Positions 54,530 through 64,000 of a stretch of 64,000 nucleotides of DNA are shown here, piece after piece. A program made the position numbers and the translations under genes. The stretch is from the NCBI RefSeq assembly GCF_000697965.2, contig NZ_CP015880.1, positions 868,001 to 932,000 of the forward strand, given 5' to 3'. Every line of letters begins with the position of its first letter. Positions within the stretch are counted from its first letter, which is position 1. Source of the DNA: Ensifer adhaerens (GTDB lineage: Bacteria; Pseudomonadota; Alphaproteobacteria; Rhizobiales; Rhizobiaceae). The notes under the pieces were generated by a model that saw nothing but the letters and a program-made list of their open reading frames with translations, ran no database searches and was not told the origin of the DNA.

Positions 54530-55557
54530 CAGCGGGTATCTCCTGGCATATTGGCCGCAAGCGATGCGGCAAGGTCGAGCGCGGCCCGAAGGCTGTCGTC
54601 GCGGGCGACGCCCTTGCCGGCAAGGCTGAAGGCCGTGCCGTGGTCGGGCGACGTGCGGATGAAGGGAAGACCGAGCGTGACGTTGACGCTATCGTCGAAG
54701 CCGAGCGCCTTGGCCGGGATCAGCGCCTGGTCGTGATACATGCAGATGGCCACGTCGTAGGTGGCGCGTGCGCGATCATGGAACATCGTATCTGCCGGCA
54801 GCGGGCCGACGGCATCGATGCCCTCGGCACGCAGCCTGTCGATGACGGGCCGGATGACGGCGTCGTCCTCGAGACCGAGCGCACCGTTTTCGCCCGCATG
54901 CGGGTTCAGCCCGGCGATCGCGAGCCGTGGCTGTCGAAGTCCGAAACGATTGCGAAGGTCGGCCGCAGTAATCGCGCAGGTGCGGTAGATGAGGTCCGGC
55001 GTCAGTTGCTCCGGCACGTCCTTCAAGGGGATATGGATGGTGACGGGAACGGCGCGCAGCTTCGGTCCGGCCAGCATCATCACCGGCAGCACCGGCTGTC
55101 CCGTCGCCTTTTCGGCAAGATCGGCGAGATATTCGGTATGGCCCGGGAAGCGGAAGCCGGCGTCATAGAGAACCGCCTTGGCGATCGGGTTCGTGACCAC
55201 GGCCGAGGCCTGTCCGGCGGTCACCAGTCGCACGGCCGTGTCGATCGCCCCGATCACGGCGCTGGCATTGACGGTGTCCGGCTCGCCCTCCTTGACCGGG
55301 GCAGGGCAGGCAAGCGGCAGCACCGGCAGCGCCGTGTCGAAGAGGGAGAGGGCGCCGGCGCAATCCGTCTCGCGGATGGACACCGTGTAGCCGAGCATCG
55401 AGGCGCGCGCGGCAAGGACCGCGGGATCGCCGATGAAAAGGAAGGGGGCCGTCGCATGGTCGCGGCGGCCGAGCCAGGTCGAGAGGCTGATGTCCGGCCC
55501 GATACCGGCCGGGTCGCCCATGGTCAGGGCGAGGGGCCCGCCGGTAGTTTCGCGCAT
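54529..55557 (-). CDS. pdxA: 4-hydroxythreonine-4-phosphate dehydrogenase
   Basis: 342-residue enzyme of pyridoxal phosphate synthesis. Signature blocks are [13 protein letters not shown] at the N-terminus, the metal-ligand His in FPGHTEYLA and [11 protein letters not shown], and [20 protein letters not shown]. The ATG at 55557 has ACGGA upstream and lies 14 bp after surA; a longer frame into surA is ignored. The surA-pdxA-rsmA order is widely conserved. Confidence 0.96.
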   Translation of the reverse strand: MRETTGGPLALTMGDPAGIGPDISLSTWLGRRDHATAPFLFIGDPAVLAARASMLGYTVSIRETDCAGALSLFDTALPVLPLACPAPVKEGEPDTVNASAVIGAIDTAVRLVTAGQASAVVTNPIAKAVLYDAGFRFPGHTEYLADLAEKATGQPVLPVMMLAGPKLRAVPVTIHIPLKDVPEQLTPDLIYRTCAITAADLRNRFGLRQPRLAIAGLNPHAGENGALGLEDDAVIRPVIDRLRAEGIDAVGPLPADTMFHDRARATYDVAICMYHDQALIPAKALGFDDSVNVTLGLPFIRTSPDHGTAFSLAGKGVARDDSLRAALDLAASLAANMPGDTR

Positions 55558-55570
55558 GTTTCCGTCGTGA

Positions 55571-56512
55571 TTACTTGTTGACGATTTGCGCCTTCTTGCG
55601 CAGCTCCTCGAGGTACTTCTCGCTGTTCGGGTCTTCGCCACCGGCCTTCTTCTTGCCGATATCCTCGGCGCGGAAGACGATTTCGGCGGCGGTGTCGTCG
55701 TTGACCTCACGCTTCTTGCAGATCGCCAGGTACTCCACGCCCTTTTCTGTCACGCGGGTTCCGGTGGTGCCGTTCTCGCCGGCCTTCTCGATCAGCGGCT
55801 TCCATTCGTCAGGCAGCTGCTGGGCAAGCATGCGGCCGAGGCTGCGGATCGACACGTCGCGATAGTTGGCGGCAAACACCTTCGAGGTTTCGCAGCCCGG
55901 GAACTGAGCGCGCGAGGCGTTGGCTTCCGCCTGCCGCTTCGCGGTGATCGCGCCGCGCTTCTTCTCGGGAATGACGAAGATCACCTGCTGCAGGAAATAC
56001 TCGGTGGTCACCGGTTTCTGTCCGCCGCCTTCCATCATGCGCTTGACGAGGTCGGCGCCCTGGAGGCGGTTAGAGCTGCCGTAACGGAAGTTGACCGCAC
56101 GCGGCCAGCTCATCTGCACGGCGATGAATTGCTTGAAATGTTCGGAGCCGACGCCGGCCTGATCGAGAATCTTGCCGAGCTGCTCGGTCGAAAGCTTGTT
56201 GCCCGAGGCGAAGCGCGCATAGGCGGCATCGACTTCCTGCGTGCTGACGGACTGGCCGATGCGTGCGATCTCGGCACGCTTGAGAACTTCGTCGACGAGT
56301 TGCTTCTTGGCTTCGTCGTTGCCGCCCTTCTGGCGCTGCAGGCGAAGGAAGGCCACGCGCTTGGCGATGTCGCCGGAGGTAATCACCGTGTTGTTGACCG
56401 TTACCTTGACCGTGCTCGCTGCTGCCTGAGCTCCGGAGCATATTGCAACGCTCAAGGTGCCGGCCAAAGCCAGTACCGACAGTGTCCTCAAGATCGACAT
56501 TTTCCCGCCCAT
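55571..56512 (-). CDS. surA: SurA-type periplasmic chaperone / peptidyl-prolyl isomerase
   Basis: 313-residue protein with a signal peptide ([24 protein letters not shown] ends near residue 31). The SurA N-terminal domain has [20 protein letters not shown] and [17 protein letters not shown]. One recognisable parvulin-like segment ([10 protein letters not shown]..., about residues 165-260) lacks a clear second PPIase unit. This shortened SurA is typical of Rhizobiales. It escorts outer-membrane proteins such as LptD, encoded next to it. The start may be the Met at residue 5. Confidence 0.88.
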   Translation of the reverse strand: MGGKMSILRTLSVLALAGTLSVAICSGAQAAASTVKVTVNNTVITSGDIAKRVAFLRLQRQKGGNDEAKKQLVDEVLKRAEIARIGQSVSTQEVDAAYARFASGNKLSTEQLGKILDQAGVGSEHFKQFIAVQMSWPRAVNFRYGSSNRLQGADLVKRMMEGGGQKPVTTEYFLQQVIFVIPEKKRGAITAKRQAEANASRAQFPGCETSKVFAANYRDVSIRSLGRMLAQQLPDEWKPLIEKAGENGTTGTRVTEKGVEYLAICKKREVNDDTAAEIVFRAEDIGKKKAGGEDPNSEKYLEELRKKAQIVNK

Positions 56513-56696
56513 TCTCTTTTCCTATATCCCGGACTATCACCGTCGACAGGCTTTGTCCGCCTGCCGGCCTTGCGCCGTTGCCTTATCTTGTCGGAGGGAA
56601 TGCATAATACATGCGGCCAAACGATGACAAGACCGTTTGACGGTGCCGATATCGACGAATGGGCGAACTTTTGGCTCGCCCACTCGCTTGACGATA

Positions 56697-59045
56697 TCAA
56701 TAATAGTCGAGCTCTTCGAACTTGGTGTCGCCGACGTTCACGTCGCCGAGTGTACGGAAGCTGATTCTCGCGCCGATCGACCAGTCGTTCGCGACATTGG
56801 CATCGGTATCGCGTTCCTGCTTGTAGACGATCGAGAACAGCGTGTCCTGATCGTCATAGGTTATGCCGAAACCGTTGCGTGAGATGACATCCTTGTTGAT
56901 GTCATAGGTGATCGCGCCGAACACCGACCAATAGTCGTGGAACCGGTAGGCGGCGGCGGTCTGGATTTCGTCCTGGTTGGACAGAGATCCGTAGAGCGGC
57001 TGCGCTTCGATGCGCGTATAGGTCATCGCGGCCTGCCAGGTCGTGCCGAGATAGCCGACGGTGGTATCGGCGCGGCGCAGCGACAGGTCCTTTTCGTCGA
57101 GGCGGCCGGAAACGCTCGCCATCAGGCCGGACGGTGCGTCGATGCCGAACATGGCAACGTAGTCAGAACTCTTGGTCTCAAGACCGGAATTCGCCCCGGC
57201 CTTGACCAGGTCGTCCGTCGCAAACGAGTTCAGGCCACCCAGATGGAAGGATTGGCCGACGATGCCACGCAGGCCGTAGCCGCTATCGAAGGTCCCCGTG
57301 TAGCGGAAGCCGACATTGGCGCGGGTGCCGCCCTCGATCCGGTCGAAACCGGAGAACTTGTCGCGGTCAAAGAGGTTCGTTGCGTCGAACACGAAGCTCT
57401 GCGCGTCTTCGTTCGGCAGGCCGCCGGCGTACTGCTCGTTCGGGCGCGCGTAGAGCTGTGCGATCGGCTCGACGACGTGACTGCTGTCCTCGCCGACGAA
57501 CAGGATCGGGTAGCGGGCTTCGAGGCCTGCGGTCAACATGCGCCGCGTTGCCGCATCGCTCGTGTTGAAGTCGCCGGTGTAGGCCGGACCCGGATTGTCC
57601 ATGTTCAGCCCGATGGCATCGCCGCGCGCTGCCATCAGCGGCGTGAGGACCAGGCCGCCCGGGGCGATGAAGGTGCGCTTCCACTCGAGTTCGCCGGTCA
57701 GGCGGTGCGAGGTGCCTTCTAGGCCGCGGAAGCGGACCACGCCCGGTTGGGTAAACGCGTCGAGCCGGTTGCGCTTCACGTTCGTGAAGTTGAACGTCGC
57801 GGAAAGCTCGCCGCCCAGCACGGGATCAGGCGCCTTGTAGGAATAGTCGAGGACCTGCGCCGCCGGCTGCTGGTTTTCCTCGATGCTGTTGGCGTCGGCG
57901 TCCTGAATGTCGAAGTAGAAGGCGCGCAGATCGAAGTAGTTCCGCTTGCCGAGCCCCGTCAGGTAGGCCTGGTTGGTATAGGTGGTGCCGTCGAACGTCG
58001 ACAGCTCGTAGGTCTTGGCGAAGTTGGCGTCGGACTGGACGAGTACGTTCCAGCCGAAGGTCCAGCGCGGATTGATCTCGAACTCAGCCTTCGACGCGAT
58101 CATGCCGCGATTGGTATGCATCGCGTCGACGGTGCCGGGCGTGAACTTGCCCTTATCGAGCTGGCTGATGCCGGCGAAGTTCAGCGTATGGAAGCCGTTG
58201 TGGAACCGCTGGCGGAATTCTCCCTCCAGCAGGAAGCCCTGTCGCGTCAGGCCGGTAAGCGTGGCCGTCGCGTCCATATAGGGCGAGATCGCCCAGTAGT
58301 AGGGGACGCCGACGCCAACTCCGAGTTTCTGGGCCGAGCGGAACGTCGGAAACAGGAAGCCGCTCTTGCGCTTGACCGTATGGTCCGGCAGCTCCATGAC
58401 CGGAATATAGGCGATCGGCTTGCCGAACAGCTCAAAGCGCGCGTTCTCCAGACGGATGGTCCGCGTGCGGCCGTTCTGGATGACGCGCTGGGCCTTGATG
58501 TGCCACAGCGAGCGATGTTCCGGCTTGGTCGAGCACGGCGTGCAAGCCGTATAGACGGCCTCGTTCAGGATGAATTCTTCGCCGTTCCGGCGCTCGCCGC
58601 TCGTGGCAGCAAGCCGCGTCAGATCGGTGGTTTCGATGCGCATCTGCTCGAGGAAACCGTCCCCGAAATCGTCGGTGACATCCATCTTGTCGGCATAGAC
58701 GACATTGCCGCCGGGCTCGATGAACTGGATTTCCCCGGATGCATAGATGCGGCCATTCTTCTGGTCGTACTCGACCTGACGGGCCACCATCTTGTAGCCG
58801 CCGTAATCGATCTGCACGTTGCCGCGCACGATCACTTTTTCGGCGTCCTTGTTGTAGACGAGCTCATTGGCGGACAGAAGCAGCTTGGCGTCTTCCGGCA
58901 TGTTCGGGCGCAACGAATCGAGGCGGTCCGAAGCCTGCTGCGCCATTGCAGGCGCACTCATTCCCATGGCAAGTGTCTGCAGCGCCACGCCTGCAAGCAG
59001 GGCAGCGTTGATCAGCCTTATACGTTTGCGGTTCACTACCGCCAC
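56697..59045 (-). CDS. lptD: LPS-assembly outer membrane protein LptD
   Basis: 782-residue outer-membrane protein. It has a signal peptide (LLAGVALQTLAMGMSAPAMAQ), an N-terminal LptA/OstA jellyroll (NELVYNKDAEKVIVRGNVQI, GRIYASGEIQFIEPGG), and a large beta-barrel with many alternating aromatic strands. It ends EELDYY with the aromatic terminus expected of barrels. Two cysteines (TACTPCST) lie near residue 167. The start is GTG at 59045, overlapping the lptG stop (TAGTG) behind GGAGGA. It inserts LPS into the outer leaflet. Confidence 0.95.
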   Translation of the reverse strand: MAVVNRKRIRLINAALLAGVALQTLAMGMSAPAMAQQASDRLDSLRPNMPEDAKLLLSANELVYNKDAEKVIVRGNVQIDYGGYKMVARQVEYDQKNGRIYASGEIQFIEPGGNVVYADKMDVTDDFGDGFLEQMRIETTDLTRLAATSGERRNGEEFILNEAVYTACTPCSTKPEHRSLWHIKAQRVIQNGRTRTIRLENARFELFGKPIAYIPVMELPDHTVKRKSGFLFPTFRSAQKLGVGVGVPYYWAISPYMDATATLTGLTRQGFLLEGEFRQRFHNGFHTLNFAGISQLDKGKFTPGTVDAMHTNRGMIASKAEFEINPRWTFGWNVLVQSDANFAKTYELSTFDGTTYTNQAYLTGLGKRNYFDLRAFYFDIQDADANSIEENQQPAAQVLDYSYKAPDPVLGGELSATFNFTNVKRNRLDAFTQPGVVRFRGLEGTSHRLTGELEWKRTFIAPGGLVLTPLMAARGDAIGLNMDNPGPAYTGDFNTSDAATRRMLTAGLEARYPILFVGEDSSHVVEPIAQLYARPNEQYAGGLPNEDAQSFVFDATNLFDRDKFSGFDRIEGGTRANVGFRYTGTFDSGYGLRGIVGQSFHLGGLNSFATDDLVKAGANSGLETKSSDYVAMFGIDAPSGLMASVSGRLDEKDLSLRRADTTVGYLGTTWQAAMTYTRIEAQPLYGSLSNQDEIQTAAAYRFHDYWSVFGAITYDINKDVISRNGFGITYDDQDTLFSIVYKQERDTDANVANDWSIGARISFRTLGDVNVGDTKFEELDYY

Positions 59046-60124
59046 TAGCCATCCTCCTGATTTAAAAGAATCGTCGAGCCCAGCGCCATCGCTACAACAA
59101 CTGGCAACCAGGCTGCAACGAAAGGAGGCACAATGCCGCTGCTCCCGAATGCTTTGACAAGCACGGTGACGACATAAAGCACGAAGCCTGAAAGGATGCC
59201 ACCGAGAATTACGGAGCGCGATTGGTTAAACCGGCTAAATTTCAGCGACACGCAAGCGGCGATCAGCGTCATGGCGACGAGCAGCAGCGGCAACGACAAC
59301 ATTGAGTGGAATTGAGTTTCCATGCCGTTGGTCGAAAAACCGAAGGAGCGGGCCACTTCGATCTTGCGCGGCAGGTCGAAAAACTGAATGGAATCAGCCT
59401 TTGCAAGACGTTCCTGAACAAACTCCGGCTTAAGATTGGTGGCCAGCTGTGCTGTTTTCAAACGTTGCGGAAGCTGCCCATTGCGCGTTTCCGTGACGTC
59501 GTTAAGAAGCCAGTAACCATCTTCGAGTTTCGCCGACGCCGCATCCTGTCTCAGAATGATCGTGCCCTGTGGATCAAAGTGGATGACGGTGACGTTGAGA
59601 AGCGTGGTGCCGTTGTCCTGAACCGAGCGCGCGCCGATGATCGTGTCCGTGCCGTTATAGATCTGCCGCAGCCACGGGATCGAGCCAGCATCGGCGTTCC
59701 GCGTGGAGCCCCATTCGGCCAAAAGCGCCTCGCCGCGCTTCGTTCCCCAGGCAGCAAGCGGGTTGAGCGCCACGACCGCCAGCACGCCGAAGAGGAAGGA
59801 GCCGAGGATGAAGGGCCGCAGGAACTGCCAGACGGAGATGCCGGCTGCGCGGGTCACGACCAGCTCGTAGCGGCGGTTGAGCGAAATCAGCGCCGCCATG
59901 GCCGAAAACAGCGCGACGAAGGGTATCGTCTGCTGCAGGATCAGCGGGATCCGGAGCGCGGTCATCAACAGGGCGCCGGAGATGCTGTAGCGCGGCAGGT
60001 TTGCCAGCCGGCTTGCCTGCTCGCTGAAGTCGATGATGAAGACCAGCGAGAAGATCCCGACGAGGAACCAGAACGTCGTGATCACGTAGCGCATGAAGAA
60101 GTAGCGGCCGAGCGTGCCCATCAT
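59045..60124 (-). CDS. lptG: LPS export permease LptG
   Basis: 359-residue YjgP/YjgQ permease with three N-terminal and three C-terminal hydrophobic helices around a periplasmic beta-jellyroll (about residues 110-270). The opening MGTLGRYFFMRYVITTFWFL and LPLLLVAMTLIAACVSLKFS, SGIVPPFVAAWLP are typical of LptG. It overlaps lptF by 4 bp. With LptF and LptB it extracts LPS from the inner membrane. Confidence 0.95.
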   Translation of the reverse strand: MMGTLGRYFFMRYVITTFWFLVGIFSLVFIIDFSEQASRLANLPRYSISGALLMTALRIPLILQQTIPFVALFSAMAALISLNRRYELVVTRAAGISVWQFLRPFILGSFLFGVLAVVALNPLAAWGTKRGEALLAEWGSTRNADAGSIPWLRQIYNGTDTIIGARSVQDNGTTLLNVTVIHFDPQGTIILRQDAASAKLEDGYWLLNDVTETRNGQLPQRLKTAQLATNLKPEFVQERLAKADSIQFFDLPRKIEVARSFGFSTNGMETQFHSMLSLPLLLVAMTLIAACVSLKFSRFNQSRSVILGGILSGFVLYVVTVLVKAFGSSGIVPPFVAAWLPVVVAMALGSTILLNQEDG

Positions 60125-61290
60125 GACGGCTGCCCTTTCTCGGCGTCAGGCCGCATCAGGCGCAGGCGAACCAGGAGTTCCTGCAGCTTTTCCTGCCCGG
60201 TCATCGGAATGTCCAGTCGCCTGTTGCTGACGAGCTGGTGAATGCAGAGGGCGCCCGCCATCAGCGGCACGGCATACATCAACGGCACGAACCACACGGA
60301 GTCCTCGGCGCTGTTGCCGGCATAGAACGTCATCCAGCGGATGAGCAGGGCCGTGCCGAGCGCGCTGACCATCGGATGAAGCCGAGCTTCGCGGTGGGAG
60401 CGTGCGTCACTGCTGAAGACCAGCGCAATCAGGCCGAAGAGAAGGGGGAAGGTCCATTCCGTGAAGCGACGGTTGAGCTCGGCGGTAAAGGCGAGCGGAT
60501 TGTTCTTGTAGACGTGATCTTCCGGGTCCGGATTGATCAGGCCGGGAAGGTCGCGGTCCTTCGCTCGAATGGTCGCCTCGCGCGTCGTCTTGGTCATGTC
60601 GGCGAGATCGAAGGCATAGGAGTCGAACTTGATGATCGACACGCTGCCGTCGGGGAGCTTGCGCTGCACTTCCCCGTCTTTCATCACCAGCGCCGAGCTC
60701 TTGTCGTCGATGGCGCCTTCGCGGGCATAGTAGACGAGCTCGAAGCTCGGATTGCGCGAATCGGCGACGAAGATGCCCTGCAGCACGCCGCCGCCCCGCC
60801 GCGCGCCAACCTGGACATAAAGATTGTCTGCGACCTTGCGGAAGGTGTTCTCCTGCACGACGGACGACAGCAGATCGGCGTTGGCGGTTGCCAGCATCTT
60901 GCGCAAGGCCATACGCGAATAGGGCTCGACGAAATTGTCGACCACGAAGGAAAGCACGCTGAGGCCCAATGCCAGGTAGACCACCGGCCGGATGATCGCC
61001 ATGCGCGAGCTGCCGGCGGCGTTGAGCACCGTCAGCTCCGAATCGGTGTTCATCGTCGTCAGCGTTTGTGTGACGCCGATCACCAGCGCAAACGGCAGGA
61101 TGATCGTGATGACGGAAGGCAGGATGAGGGTCGCCACTTTGGCGAAGGCGAGCACGGATTGGCCGTTGTCGGTGACGAGGTTGACGTTGGTCAGCGCCTG
61201 AGTCGTCCAGGTGATGCCAAGCAACGGCAGGAGCGTCGCGAGGAACATGATCACGGCACGCCGGAATATGTAGCGTTCGATCAGCTTCAT
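60121..61290 (-). CDS. lptF: LPS export permease LptF
   Basis: 389-residue YjgP/YjgQ permease. MKLIERYIFRRAVIMFLATL begins the first membrane helix, followed by LPSVITIILPFALVIGVTQT, a periplasmic domain with KVADNLYVQVGARRGGG, and three C-terminal helices. It is the first gene of the minus-strand envelope operon and overlaps lptG by 4 bp (ATGA). It is divergent from pepA. Confidence 0.95.
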   Translation of the reverse strand: MKLIERYIFRRAVIMFLATLLPLLGITWTTQALTNVNLVTDNGQSVLAFAKVATLILPSVITIILPFALVIGVTQTLTTMNTDSELTVLNAAGSSRMAIIRPVVYLALGLSVLSFVVDNFVEPYSRMALRKMLATANADLLSSVVQENTFRKVADNLYVQVGARRGGGVLQGIFVADSRNPSFELVYYAREGAIDDKSSALVMKDGEVQRKLPDGSVSIIKFDSYAFDLADMTKTTREATIRAKDRDLPGLINPDPEDHVYKNNPLAFTAELNRRFTEWTFPLLFGLIALVFSSDARSHREARLHPMVSALGTALLIRWMTFYAGNSAEDSVWFVPLMYAVPLMAGALCIHQLVSNRRLDIPMTGQEKLQELLVRLRLMRPDAEKGQPS

Positions 61291-61711
61291 GCCCGTGTCC
61301 GGTCCAAAATCCTGCTCATGTTTCTGTTCCGGCGGCGGTTATCGAACCGGATTTCGCCCATGTCCGTAAACCGAAGCCCGGTTCTTTGCCAGCCACCCGT
61401 GCTGCTCGAATTGTGCAGCAACAGGGATAATTTAAGGCGAAGAACCTCGGTTAACCGCATGTAAACATCTGCGGGCATCTTGCCAAGCGGTTGAAAAGCG
61501 AGAAGGGTGCCGGCAACAGCTTTGACGGTGGCGAATGATGCGAATATTTGCCACTGTAACCGCCCGGTAACAGGCCGGCTTGCCATAAGCCTTGCCGTGT
61601 CGTCCGGTTGCGTTGTGCGGCCTAGATCCCCTTGGGCTGGCGCTCGATCTCCCGGAAAGATCCATTCGATCCAAAGGGTTGCGTCCAGACAGGAAATACC
61701 CGGAGTTTTCA
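61291..61711. other. 421-bp divergent interval between lptF and pepA
   Basis: No gene is supported. A weak promoter toward pepA is TTGACG (61522-61527) with TATTTG (61545-61550), 17-bp spacer. Toward lptF an AT-rich box (TTAAATTAT on the minus strand, near 61430) could be a -10. No repeat or riboswitch-like structure stands out. Confidence 0.4.
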
Positions 61712-63205
61712 ATGTCGATGAAGTTTGAGTTCACCTTTGCCAAGTCCCATAAGCCGAGCGGTGGCGTCGCCGTTCTGCTGAAGAGCGCGGGCGCGTCGGC
61801 GGCTGCCGGCGCCGATGTCGCCGACCCCGAGAACGTCATCGCAAGGGCGGCGAAGATCAAGAAGTTTACCGGCAAGGCATTCTCCTCCCTCGACATCGTC
61901 GCGCCGCACGGCTCGCCCGCCGATCGAATCGTCGTGCTCGGTCTTGGAGACGCGGATGCGCTGACGGACCATGACTGGCTGAAGGCCGGTGGAGCCGTCG
62001 CTGCGAAGCTTGGTTCGGTCGACAAGGTGACGGTCTTCATCGACGCGCCCGACGCCAACGTGACCGGAAAGGCGGCAGCGGACTTCGCACTCGGCATGGA
62101 GATGAATGCCTACGCCTTCGACAGCTACAAGACCAAGAAGGCCGACGACGACGCGAAGCCATCCGGCAAGCCGACCAAGGTGACGATCGTCACCGGCACG
62201 GTCATCGCGGCGAAAAAGGCGTTCACGGCGGCGCAGGCCGTTGCCGAAGGCGTGTTTCTCGCCCGCGATCTGGTGAACGAACCGGCCAACGTGCTGGGCC
62301 CGGTCGAGTTTGCCGCCAAGGCGAAGGAGCTGGAAAAGCTCGGCGTCGAGGTAGAGATCCTCACCGAAAAGGAAATGAAGAAGCTCGGCATGGGCGCGCT
62401 GCTCGGCGTCGCGCAAGGGTCGAGCCGCCCACCGCGCCTCGTCATCATGCAGTGGAAGGGCGGCAAGTCCAAGGACCGTCCGCTTGCCTTCGTCGGCAAG
62501 GGCGTCGTCTTCGACAGCGGCGGCATCTCGATCAAGCCGGCTGCCGGCATGGAGGAAATGAAGGGCGACATGGGTGGTGCGGCCGCCGTCACCGGCCTCA
62601 TGCACGTGCTCGCCGCCCGCGAAGCCAAGGTCAACGCCATCGGAATCATCGGCCTTGTGGAAAACATGCCCGACGGCAGTGCGCAGCGCCCGGGTGATAT
62701 CGTGACCTCCATGTCCGGCCAGACGATCGAGGTGATCAACACCGACGCCGAAGGCCGTCTCGTGCTGTGTGATGCGCTCTGGTACTGCAACGATCGCTTC
62801 AAGCCGCAGGCGATCATCGATCTCGCGACCCTGACCGGCGCGATCATGGTTGCACTTGCAACGCATCATGCCGGCCTGTTCTCCAACGACGACCGTCTGG
62901 CGGGGCAGCTTCTTGCCGCCGGCATCGCGACGCACGAGCCCCTGTGGCGCATGCCGCTCGGCCGGGAATACGACAAGATGATCGACAGCAAGTTCGCCGA
63001 CATGAAGAACACCGGCGGCCGCCACGGTGGCGCGGTTACCGCGGCGCAGTTCCTCAAGCGCTTCGTCAAGGATACCCCCTGGGCGCATCTCGACATCGCT
63101 GGCACCGCGATGGGTGCGCCGACCGACGAGGTCAACCAGTCCTGGGGTTCGGGCTTCGGCGTGCGGCTGCTCGATGAGCTGGTGCGGGCGAGCTACGAGG
63201 CCTGA
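61712..63205 (+). CDS. pepA: leucyl aminopeptidase
   Basis: 497-residue M17 aminopeptidase. The dinuclear-metal signature [10 protein letters not shown] is near residue 347, with [20 protein letters not shown] and [11 protein letters not shown] providing other ligands and the catalytic Lys. The N-terminal macro-like domain is shorter and divergent, as usual. GGAG lies 6 bp before the ATG at 61712. PepA also has DNA-binding roles in enterobacteria; not inferable here. holC follows by 41 bp. Confidence 0.96.
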   Translation: MSMKFEFTFAKSHKPSGGVAVLLKSAGASAAAGADVADPENVIARAAKIKKFTGKAFSSLDIVAPHGSPADRIVVLGLGDADALTDHDWLKAGGAVAAKLGSVDKVTVFIDAPDANVTGKAAADFALGMEMNAYAFDSYKTKKADDDAKPSGKPTKVTIVTGTVIAAKKAFTAAQAVAEGVFLARDLVNEPANVLGPVEFAAKAKELEKLGVEVEILTEKEMKKLGMGALLGVAQGSSRPPRLVIMQWKGGKSKDRPLAFVGKGVVFDSGGISIKPAAGMEEMKGDMGGAAAVTGLMHVLAAREAKVNAIGIIGLVENMPDGSAQRPGDIVTSMSGQTIEVINTDAEGRLVLCDALWYCNDRFKPQAIIDLATLTGAIMVALATHHAGLFSNDDRLAGQLLAAGIATHEPLWRMPLGREYDKMIDSKFADMKNTGGRHGGAVTAAQFLKRFVKDTPWAHLDIAGTAMGAPTDEVNQSWGSGFGVRLLDELVRASYEA

Positions 63206-63246
63206 TCGGCAATGCCGGACGTGATGAAAGGCGGGAGGCAATCGGC

Positions 63247-63696
63247 ATGACCGAGATCCTGTTCTACCACCTGACGGAATCGAAGCTGGAAGACGCGCTG
63301 CCGCCGCTGCTCGACAAGAGTGTCGAGCGCGGCTGGCGCGTGGTCGTACAGACGGTCGATGCAGACCGCCGCGATGCGCTCGATACGCATCTCTGGGTCT
63401 ATCGCGACGAGAGTTTCCTGCCGCATGGCACTGACGCCGGCGACTTTGCTGCGGACCAACCGGTGTTGCTCGTCGCCGACGATGGCAATGCCAATGCGGC
63501 GACGGTGCGTTTCGTCATCGATGGCGCGAGCCCACCTGACGTTTCGGCCTATGAGCGCATCGTCTTCATGTTCGACGGCTACGACCAGGAACAGCTCGAA
63601 GGCGCGCGCGGCCATTGGAAGCGGCTGAAGGGCGAGGGGCACACCTTGACCTACTGGCAGCAGAACCGCGACGGCCGTTGGGAAAAGAAGGCCTGA
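63247..63696 (+). CDS. holC: DNA polymerase III subunit chi
   Basis: 149-residue HolC. The pattern MTEILFYHLTESKLEDALPP, WRVVVQTVDADRRDALDTHLW (core VVVQTVDADRRDALD), DDGNANAATVRFVIDGA and YERIVFMFDGYDQEQLEGAR matches chi, which links the clamp loader to SSB. It is commonly placed after pepA in proteobacteria. A terminator follows. Confidence 0.93.
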   Translation: MTEILFYHLTESKLEDALPPLLDKSVERGWRVVVQTVDADRRDALDTHLWVYRDESFLPHGTDAGDFAADQPVLLVADDGNANAATVRFVIDGASPPDVSAYERIVFMFDGYDQEQLEGARGHWKRLKGEGHTLTYWQQNRDGRWEKKA

Positions 63697-63720
63697 GTTT
63701 ACAAGCGTTACGACAAAAAA

Positions 63721-63744
63721 AGCCCGCGGCCGAGACCGCGGGCT
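63721..63744. terminator. terminator between holC and the oxidoreductase gene
   Basis: AGCCCGCGG / CCGCGGGCT with loop CCGAGA, preceded by A7 and followed by CTTTGT. It works in both directions between the convergent genes. Confidence 0.88.
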
Positions 63745-63769
63745 CTTTGTTTCCGGCATGTCCGGAAGA

Positions 63770-64000
63770 TCAGTCGTGGAAGGCCTCGACGAACTTGCGC
63801 TTGCCGAGCATGAAGGCATCTGCGACGTGGCGCAACGGCGCCAGATCGACGTCCGACTTCCCGGCTTTGACGATTTCGGCGAAGCGCCGGTAGAGCATCG
63901 GATATTCCTGCTCGGGCTCCTCGTGCACGAGCTTGCCGTCGATGGAGAGCTTGGCGCCGCCTTCCGACAGCACCATCTCGCCCGCCGCCGTGCGGGCAAC
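63770..64000 (-). CDS. Gfo/Idh/MocA family oxidoreductase, C-terminal end (truncated)
   Basis: The frame enters from the right edge and stops at 63770, leaving about 76 codons. GEMVLSEGGAKLSIDGKLVH, YPMLYRRFAEIVKAGKSDVD and LRHVADAFMLGKRKFVEAF match the C-terminal ends of Gfo/Idh/MocA dehydrogenases such as galactose 1-dehydrogenase. The NAD-binding domain lies outside the window, so the substrate cannot be judged. Confidence 0.7.
   Translation of the reverse strand, partial: VARTAAGEMVLSEGGAKLSIDGKLVHEEPEQEYPMLYRRFAEIVKAGKSDVDLAPLRHVADAFMLGKRKFVEAFHD

Overview
The window is a GC-rich, gene-dense stretch of an alphaproteobacterial chromosome. The gene content and order (rpsF-rpsR-DUF2232-rplI, fabD-fabG-acpP-fabF-mltG-yicC-gmk, lptF-lptG-lptD-surA-pdxA-rsmA, alr-radA-cvpA-purF, and nadABC with a NadQ-type repressor), together with the short palindromic intergenic elements typical of rhizobia, point to Rhizobiaceae, most likely Sinorhizobium/Ensifer or a close relative. 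This assignment is inference from family knowledge; no database search was possible. There is no phage, insertion sequence, CRISPR array, rRNA or convincing tRNA.

Layout. 1-3.7 kb: the end of a MOSC protein, then a divergent accessory cassette (phytanoyl-CoA dioxygenase / AraC regulator / MFS transporter). 3.8-11 kb: nadA-nadB-nadC (de novo NAD synthesis) behind a 31-bp palindrome. The opposite-strand operon ygfZ - HD hydrolase - tyrosine-phosphatase-like - nadQ encodes its probable repressor. 11-14.4 kb: small secreted and hypothetical proteins, a NUDIX hydrolase and the SRAP/HMCES DNA-crosslink sensor. 14.8-22.6 kb: cysS, then a tightly packed run of a VOC protein, three tandem GFA/CENP-V paralogues and a prolyl iminopeptidase, followed by cimA, rarD and a LOG-family protein. 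22.8-28.4 kb: a LysM protein, an ATM1-type ABC exporter, and psd-pssA for phosphatidylethanolamine synthesis. 28.5-34.4 kb (minus strand): alr-radA-cvpA-purF-SDR. 34.5-36.5 kb: AraC regulator plus azlC-azlD amino-acid exporter. 36.6-38.1 kb: dnaB. 38.4-41.7 kb: a MarR-controlled EmrB/EmrA-like efflux operon. 41.8-44.3 kb: rpsF-rpsR-DUF2232-rplI. 44.6-46.2 kb: a ClbS/DfsB protein and an aldo-keto reductase. 46.5-53.6 kb: fatty-acid synthesis, mltG, yicC and gmk. 53.7-61.3 kb (minus strand): the outer-membrane assembly operon lptF-lptG-lptD-surA with pdxA and rsmA. 61.7-64 kb: pepA, holC and the 3' end of a Gfo/Idh/MocA oxidoreductase.

Most of the window is conserved housekeeping DNA. The points most worth a second look are: the palindrome upstream of nadA with its linked nadQ gene; the three tandem GFA paralogues; a 16-bp perfect inverted repeat directly upstream of fabD; a duplicated 39-bp element after nadC and related dispersed elements; a MarR promoter/operator arrangement; a 47-codon gene with a GTG start; and a possible start-site conflict between a terminator and the ABC exporter. 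I found no clearly undescribed multi-gene system. The GFA cluster and the dioxygenase/AraC/MFS cassette are the best candidates for unassigned biochemistry.
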